From assembly GCA_016081115.2 (NCBI GenBank), contig CM071928.1, positions 59,217,950-59,281,949 on the forward strand: 64,000 nucleotides of DNA, in the 5' to 3' direction. A model generated the notes under the pieces. It saw only the letters and a list, made by a program, of their open reading frames with translations, was not told the DNA's origin and did not search any database. This stretch comes from Rehmannia glutinosa. Taxonomy: Eukaryota; Streptophyta; Magnoliopsida; Lamiales; Orobanchaceae. Each line of letters opens with the position of its first letter. Positions within the stretch are counted from its first letter, which is position 1. The position numbers and the translations under genes are program-made. Shown in pieces: positions 58,725 to 64,000 of the stretch.

Positions 58725-59803
58725 TATAACAACACCCGTGTGTTACACGGGATTTATACAAAATTTAAATTTTAGTGTCACAAATTTATTTGTAATAATT
58801 ATAGGAAATCCAAAATACTAATTAGAAATATTAAAAAATAATTAAAAGAATATCATACAAATAGTTCACTTCATATTAAAAAAATTTCTTTATAATCTAC
58901 ACTATTTGTTCTATTTTCAAGTGTGTCATCTTTGTCACAATAAAGACTTTTCAAACCCCTTTTGCTCTTAATTCTCGATATGGTCACATAAAGTTGACCA
59001 TGAGATTTGTGATAAAATCCTTTATATTTGTGGTTATAATTTATCTTTTAGAGTTGAGATTTATGAGAAATTCCTTTATTTTAGTATTTTATATTTTATC
59101 TTTTAGAGTTGAGATTTGAATCTCGTAGTCGCAACAAATCAGAAACTAAAAGGTGCATATAAACCAAATATATTTTTAAAAGATAATATTTTGAAATGTA
59201 TGTCAAACCCCAATTTCTATTAGTTATTAGATTCCTTTACGTGTTTCTCAAATTTATTGAGAAAATTAAAGATAATTTGATATGATCTTGTAGTATAATA
59301 ACTATTCGGCCTCGGATCGATAATTTAGTAAATTAGTTTATTTTAATTTTAATTGTTGGAATAGGCTCATTTATATCTACGATGAGCTTATTTAATGTGA
59401 TTATAATTTGGATTGAATTATTTATTTAATTGTGAATAGAATTGGTTAGTGGGTTAAACCTGAATTTACTAAGAGTTTTTGAATATACGTTGAAGTTAGC
59501 ATAAATCGAAAAATAAAAGGTGCATATAAACCAAATATATTTTTGAAAGATAATAGTTTTAAATGATAGCGTAGATAAATCTTTGATATTTAGATTACTT
59601 CTTATCTCTTAAAGTTGTTATTATATTTTAAATTAAAAAATTCAAAAATATATTATCAATTCACCTTTAATTTGTAGATAGCAATGCCACATGGATAATT
59701 ATAAAGTAGGTATGTGGAATTGAGAGAATGAGGAATTGACACATATCAAAATTAATAAGGTGATGACATGTGTCAACTTTGTTTTTCTTTTAGTATATAT
59801 GAT

Positions 59804-59806
<3 letters not shown>
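58719..59806 (-). mobile_element. Helitron fragment, 3' end with helicase tail
   Basis: On the minus strand the helicase C-terminus is followed by a hairpin CCCGTGT-AAC-ACACGGG (58734-58750) and then TGTTGTTATAG before T. This is the Helitron 3' end with CTAG changed to ATAG. Upstream the DNA is AT-rich and carries two direct repeats: TTTATCTTTTAGAGTTGAGATT at about 59040 and 59096, and AAAGGTGCATATAAACCAAATA at about 59149 and 59516. The 5' limit is unknown, so the end coordinate is arbitrary. Confidence 0.6.
58871..59007 (-). pseudogene. Helitron RepHel helicase, C-terminal fragment
   Basis: The minus strand reads SHGQLYVTISRIKSKRGLK followed by SLYCDKDD, ...NSVDYKEIFLI and a TGA stop at 58871-58873. 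This is the C-terminal end (motif VI region) of the PIF1-like helicase domain of plant Helitrons. Host PIF1 helicases share the motif, but the VDYKE(I/V)F ending and the 3' hairpin 120 bases on point to a Helitron. The fragment is in frame for about 45 residues. Everything upstream has been lost. Confidence 0.82.

Positions 59807-59843
<37 letters not shown>
59807..59843. repeat. (TA)n microsatellite
   Basis: About 18 TA units, directly next to the left end of the inverted-repeat element. Confidence 0.93.
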
Positions 59844-59846
<3 letters not shown>

Positions 59847-60837
59847 GTTAGGATCAAATGTGGCGGTGCTTACAGGTGGCGGTGTGGATTAATCGATCCA
59901 TCCACACCTTTTATTCAATGGTCCAAATTGCTATTAAAAAGTAATCGATATATCAATTAATTAATAGGTGGAAAGGGCATAATAGTAACCAGAAAATGCC
60001 ATAAATCACGCCTCCTACAATCAAGGATTGATTAATATTATGTTTCCATAAGCTGAATTATGCATCATTTTAATAGTTGAATCTGTACACCATTTAATAA
60101 GCGATTGTACACCATTTTATATCTAACGATGCATCATTGTATAACTAATTATACACCATTCAATCCCAACGATTTTTATGGAATTTGATTTTACAATTGT
60201 TCATGCTTTTCATTCAATTATGGTTTTACTCACAATGATGTACAATTAGTTATACAATGATGCATTTTAGATATAAAATGGTGCACAATCGATTATTAAA
60301 TGGTGCAGTTCAACTATTAAATTGGTGCATAATTGATTATGGAAACGTGATCTTTATCACATCCATGATTGTAGGCGTCATTATGGGAAGGTGGTTACAC
60401 CATTTTGTCTTTATAGGATTTTTAGATTATGTACAATTAGTTATACAATAATGTCTTTATTAGATATAAAATGGTGCACAATTAAGTTATTAAATGAGAA
60501 GATGGTTCACCATTTTGTCTTTATAGTTCCTTTAGATGATGTAAAATTAGTTATACAATGATGCACTACTAGATATAAAATGGTGCGCGATCGATTATTA
60601 AATAGTGTACGATTCAACTATTAAAATGGTGCGCTATTTCGATTATAGAAACGTGATATTAATCAATCTCTTGATTGTAGGGGCGTAATTTATGGCATTT
60701 TTCTAGTTACTATTATGCCATTTCCACCTATTAATTAATTGATAAATCAGTTATTTTAATAGCAATCGGACCATTGAATAAACGGTATGGATGGATTGGA
60801 TCAATCCACACCGCCACCACGAGATTCCATCCATACA
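59844..60837. mobile_element. Large inverted-repeat element between TA microsatellites
   Basis: The left arm (59844-60160) and the reverse complement of the right arm (60523-60837) align over about 315 bp at roughly 80-85 percent by eye. Shared text includes GTGGCGGTGTGGATT, TTTATTCAATGGTCC, CAATTAATTAATAGGTGGAAA and GGCATAATAGTAAC. The middle (60160-60520) carries two more partial copies of the inner arm, with the phrases TTAGTTATACAATRATG and ATATAAAATGGTGCA. No coding sequence. It is flanked on both sides by (TA)n. The rice Micron elements are a known case of MITEs that sit inside TA microsatellites. Confidence 0.7.
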
Positions 60838-60860
60838 TATATATATATATATATATATAA
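60836..60860. repeat. (TA)n microsatellite
   Basis: About 12 TA units between the inverted-repeat element and the next element. Confidence 0.92.
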
Positions 60861-61559
60861 GGATGAGATCCTATGAGACCATAGCTATAGGTAGGAACAT
60901 GAGACTCAATCCACACCCTCCAACCAAATAAAATAAAAGGCTAGGATTTAATGGCATTTTATAGTAATTAAAAAATAGTGGGGACCAAATAGGGGTACAA
61001 TTGGAATGTTAAAATCAGCCAAATAACTGTTTTCCTAAAATCAAGGAATAAAATCTTACCATAATCACCATCTTCTTCTCCCAACATGAACCCGTCGTCA
61101 AAAAACCGGAAAAAAACCCGGCGTCGAAACCAAAATTCCAAATATCGAACTTTCATCATCGTCTTCTCCCACGATCAAAGCAACGTAAAAATACGAGAGA
61201 AATCCCACGCAAAAATCGAACTGCAGACACAAACAAAATCGAAATTACAACTGCAAAAAACACCAAAATTGAAAACCAAGCATCAAAACACAAATCAAAC
61301 CATCATAAAAAGTTTCCAAAAAAAAACGCGACCCACATCAACTTGATCGATATTGCAATGTCACAAAAACACAGGATACCCCCTCCATAAACCAATCGCA
61401 TCAAGGTAAAATTTCACACCAATTCATCAAAAATATGTGTGGTTGGAGTGCATTAATGTGGAATAATAAAAAAACTCACGAATCGAAGATCGCGGAATGG
61501 ATGTGTAATTATAAGAAAAATTATGTATGTTTACTATAAAAATTACTGTACACATAGTT

Positions 61560-61960
61560 TTGTAATTATGTAACATGTGTATATTATATGCTTAGAGAGT
61601 GTGTGTGTAGTTAGTATTAATGAACCGTGGGTATAGTGTCTCGAATTTATGTATTTATTATGAAAAATATGTATCACATATAGCTTACGTACATATGTGT
61701 GTTTAGTTAGTATTAATTAAATGTGTGTATAGTATCTCGAATTTGTGTTTTTATTATGAAAAATGTGTATCACCTGTAATATATCAAAAATAGCTTACGT
61801 ACATATGTGTGTTTAGTTAGTATTAATGAAATGTGCGCATAGTGTCTCGAATTTGTGTATTTAGTATGAAATATATGTAGCACATATAGCTTACATACAT
61901 ATGTGTGTTTAGTTAGTATTAATGATATGCGTGTATAGTGTCTCACATATAATGTATTCC
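61560..61960. repeat. Tandem array, 96-bp period, about four units
   Basis: TTAGTATTAA recurs at 61611, 61707, 61817 and 61913, giving steps of 96, 110 and 96. The 110 step is explained by an insertion of about 14 bases (CCTGTAATATATCA region). Each unit also carries TAGCTTACRTACATATGTGTGT and AGTRTCTCGAATTTRTG. Confidence 0.85.
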
Positions 61961-62554
61961 GTAAATACGTTTTTGCCTAATTACAATGCATGTAATATAT
62001 GTTTAGAGTATTAATTATGTACACAATGGGCATTAAATGTGTACTTATACAACAAATATTGGTGAGTTTGATTTTGCACCATACGTTCATGTTACGTAAA
62101 TATGAATTTACGATACATTTAAAATCTGTGTAAATAGTATTCAAAATTTGTTGTTTTAATTTCTAAATATTGTGTTTTTGTCGGATCAAGATCCAGTTAC
62201 ACGTTCACGTTGGCGGAGGCTCGAAATCTCGCTGGATCAACTAAATATTGGATCCCGAGAGGTTGAACAAGATAAAATTCCTCGTGCCAACATGCATTTC
62301 CGTACATTGGAGGCATGAATACAATTTTATAAGGATTATAAGGATAAGGAATACAATTTCCGTGCATTTCCTCCCGAGCTTATGTGTATTTGTCACACTG
62401 TTCAATTTTTTAGTGTAATGTATACGATTGGCAATTTATGAGTTGTTTACATAATTACGAACATAAACATACAATATCTCAACCTATTTACATATTATCA
62501 TGTATTACCCACACATCGTCCTTCAATGACAACATCGGGATCAATAAACGTATG

Positions 62555-62852
62555 TTTTGGAATTATGTGTTTTTAGATGTATAATTATGTGTTTTTAGTT
62601 ATGTAATAATGTCTGCTCATAATAGCACACACGATTTTTGTTATTTTGTGCGAGCATGTATATTTGGTTTGGAATTATGTGTTTTTAGATGTAGAATTAT
62701 GTGTTTTTAGTTATGTAATAATGTTTGTTTAGTAATAGCACACTGCTTTTTTTGTTATTTTGTGCGAACATGTATATTTGTTTTGGAATCATGTGTATTT
62801 AGCTATAGAATAATGTGTGTTTAGTTATATAATAATGTGTATATAGTTTTGG
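62555..62852. repeat. Tandem array, about 113-bp period, 2.6 units
   Basis: TTTTGGAATTATGTGTTTTT-type starts lie at 62555, 62667 and 62781. Units carry TTAGTTATGTAATAATGT and TTGTTATTTTGTGCGARCATG. An inverted copy of the last unit is at 63521-63623. Confidence 0.82.
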
Positions 62853-63150
62853 GTTAATGGACGTTATCTCATACATAATTTTGTGCGTAAGTACACACAA
62901 TGTAGTAACTACGAATACAATATTAACGCTCGTATAACAACATTCCGACCATATGTACGTGAAAAATGCAAATTTATATTGATTAAAAAGAAACACCCCA
63001 TGTCTGAACCATTCATATCCACAATTCAAGAAACCATCTAAGTCATATACAAATGGCTCCCAAAGACAAAAAAAACACCAAAGATAGTAAACTAACTATA
63101 CAAAAAGATGAGCACAAATCTGCATACTACGTTGTCTATTAAAAACAAAA

Positions 63151-63480
63151 CTACAATACTATCTTCCCCGTCCAAAACTTTCTGGCTTCTTCCAAACATC
63201 TATCCTTTAGCTCATTGCTATGGTGGAGGATTATTGCATGAGTACTTCGTGCGTAAGTTAGGCGATTGAGACGCATTATTATTCTCCAAACCACAATCCC
63301 TTCCTTGGTGCCACCGGGCCATCCGTAGCTCTCCATATGCCTCATGGCATATATACCACAATCAACTTTGTTTGTGGTATCTCTCCAAGGCATGCATAGT
63401 CTAGACGGGGTGAATTTACGGACAACACTAGCCATTTGCGGGCGACCTTTAGTCTCAAGTAGTTTGAAAACATCCGAACC
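63151..63480 (-). CDS. Ulp1-type cysteine protease (C48) C-terminal exon
   Basis: The minus strand reads GSDVFKLLETKGRPQMASVVRKFTPSRLCMPWRD, then NKVDCGIYAMRHMESYGWPGG, down to a stop at 63151. DCGIYAMRHME carries the catalytic cysteine of Ulp1/SENP peptidases, which cleave SUMO precursors and conjugates. An intron acceptor TATATTTGCAG lies directly before GSDVF, so the exon start is 63480. The His and Asp of the triad should lie in upstream exons, which I cannot find in 63481-64000. In plants such sequences occur mainly in transposons, and the flanking repeats fit that. It may be functional as an exon but is incomplete here. Confidence 0.75.
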   Translation of the reverse strand, partial: GSDVFKLLETKGRPQMASVVRKFTPSRLCMPWRDTTNKVDCGIYAMRHMESYGWPGGTKEGIVVWRIIMRLNRLTYARSTHAIILHHSNELKDRCLEEARKFWTGKIVL

Positions 63481-63520
63481 TGCAAATATACCATGGAAAA
63501 CAACTTCAAACTTAAGTAGA

Positions 63521-63623
63521 CTATATACACATTATTATATACCTAAACACACACAGATATTCTATAGCTAAATACACATGATTCCAAAACAAATATACAT
63601 GCCCGCACCAAAATAATAAAAAA
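63521..63623 (-). repeat. Inverted copy of the 113-bp array unit
   Basis: Reverse complement of 62752-62850 at about 90 percent by eye, with shared TGTATATTTGTTTTGGAATC and GTGTATTTAGCTATAGAATA. It lies in the intron upstream of the Ulp1 exon. Confidence 0.85.
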
Positions 63624-64000
63624 CGAGTTTAACATCATACAAAAGGGCAAACCGAGCAAGAAAATACAACACATATTTCCTATGAATTTAACTAAGAAAA
63701 GGTCACTACAAAGGCTAGATCCATTAAAAAAACAACCTATTATCCACTAGATGCATTTGATGCAATGATCTTAAGATAAGAAAACAGAGAAGCGACTACA
63801 AATAAAAAGACATTACTTTGAATAAAATTAGGGATGTTGAAACAGTTCATAATTATTCTTAACATAAACTATCGCCATTTGGCTACAATGAAAGTTCAAT
63901 GATTCTTTTGTGAATAATTGTGAAAAAGAGCACGAATTATTTTTCCATCAAATATGGTGAAGCACGAGAACTCCTAAACTTGTTAAAATAGAAAAAGAGT
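63624..64000. other. Right-edge AT-rich DNA
   Basis: No gene recognised. Presumably intron or interior of the Ulp1-bearing element. Confidence 0.4.

Larger units (their letters stand above)
60861..64000. mobile_element. Putative MULE-type element with Ulp1 exon and repeat arrays
   Basis: The left limit is a guess. After the TA tract the text GGATGAGATCC, CATAGCTATAGG and AATCCACACCCTCCAACC looks like a transposon terminus. The interior holds two tandem arrays (61560-61960 and 62555-62852), an unassigned GC-balanced patch (62170-62400) and a Ulp1-type protease exon on the minus strand. Ulp1-like genes are often carried by plant Mutator-like elements (the Kaonashi type in Arabidopsis). No MURA transposase is visible, and the right end is outside the window. 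Confidence 0.4.

Noticed and set aside
61560..62852. CRISPR-like arrays
   Set aside because: Units are contiguous tandem repeats of 96 and 113 bp without unique spacers, in a plant nuclear genome.
1..64000. Organellar insertions (plastid or mitochondrial DNA)
   Set aside because: I saw no plastid or mitochondrial gene text. The tRNA-His has the cytosolic sequence and lacks the plastid gene context.

Overview
This is nuclear DNA of a flowering plant, most likely a eudicot. The evidence is a canonical cytosolic tRNA-His, a SMYD/SET-domain gene with GT-AG introns, a DAD1-like phospholipase A1 relic, and very dense plant-type transposons (Ty1/copia, Athila-like Ty3/gypsy, L1 LINE, Helitron, hAT, long-TIR and MITE elements) in AT-rich DNA. 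I cannot name the species. There is one assembly gap of Ns (7592-7725).

Layout. 1-2541: broken minus-strand copia fragment. 2542-7591: AT-rich DNA with a promoter-like patch and two LTR-like direct repeats. 7726-11052: frameshifted L1 LINE ending in poly(A). 12730-14815: phospholipase A1 pseudogene, with one MITE in its intron and a sister MITE beyond its stop codon. 16548-19141: probable non-autonomous Helitron. 20155-23691: SET DOMAIN GROUP 41-like gene, the only recognisable host protein gene with introns, but carrying several frameshifts. 25236-25307: tRNA-His(GTG). 29034-34006: copia element A, minus strand, complete with LTRs. 34007-52745: a nest in which an old LTR is split by copia B, whose 3' LTR is split by an Athila-like gypsy element of 11.6 kb. 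53660-60860: a cluster of inverted-repeat DNA elements, a poly(A) retroposon with a 16-bp target duplication, and a Helitron helicase tail. 60861-64000: what looks like a MULE-type element with two tandem-repeat arrays and a Ulp1 (C48) protease exon.

How it fits together. Host content is small: one SET-domain gene, one tRNA gene and one dead lipase. The rest is transposon layering, and the order of insertion can be read from target duplications and split repeats. Two patterns run through the window. First, coding regions are recognisable almost throughout but broken by many one- or two-base indels, even where the LTRs of the same element are nearly identical. Second, the GC-rich parts of two unrelated LTR pairs differ far more than their AT-rich parts. 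Both could reflect sequence or assembly error as well as biology, so gene-integrity calls here should be treated with caution. All identities are estimates by eye; no search was run.
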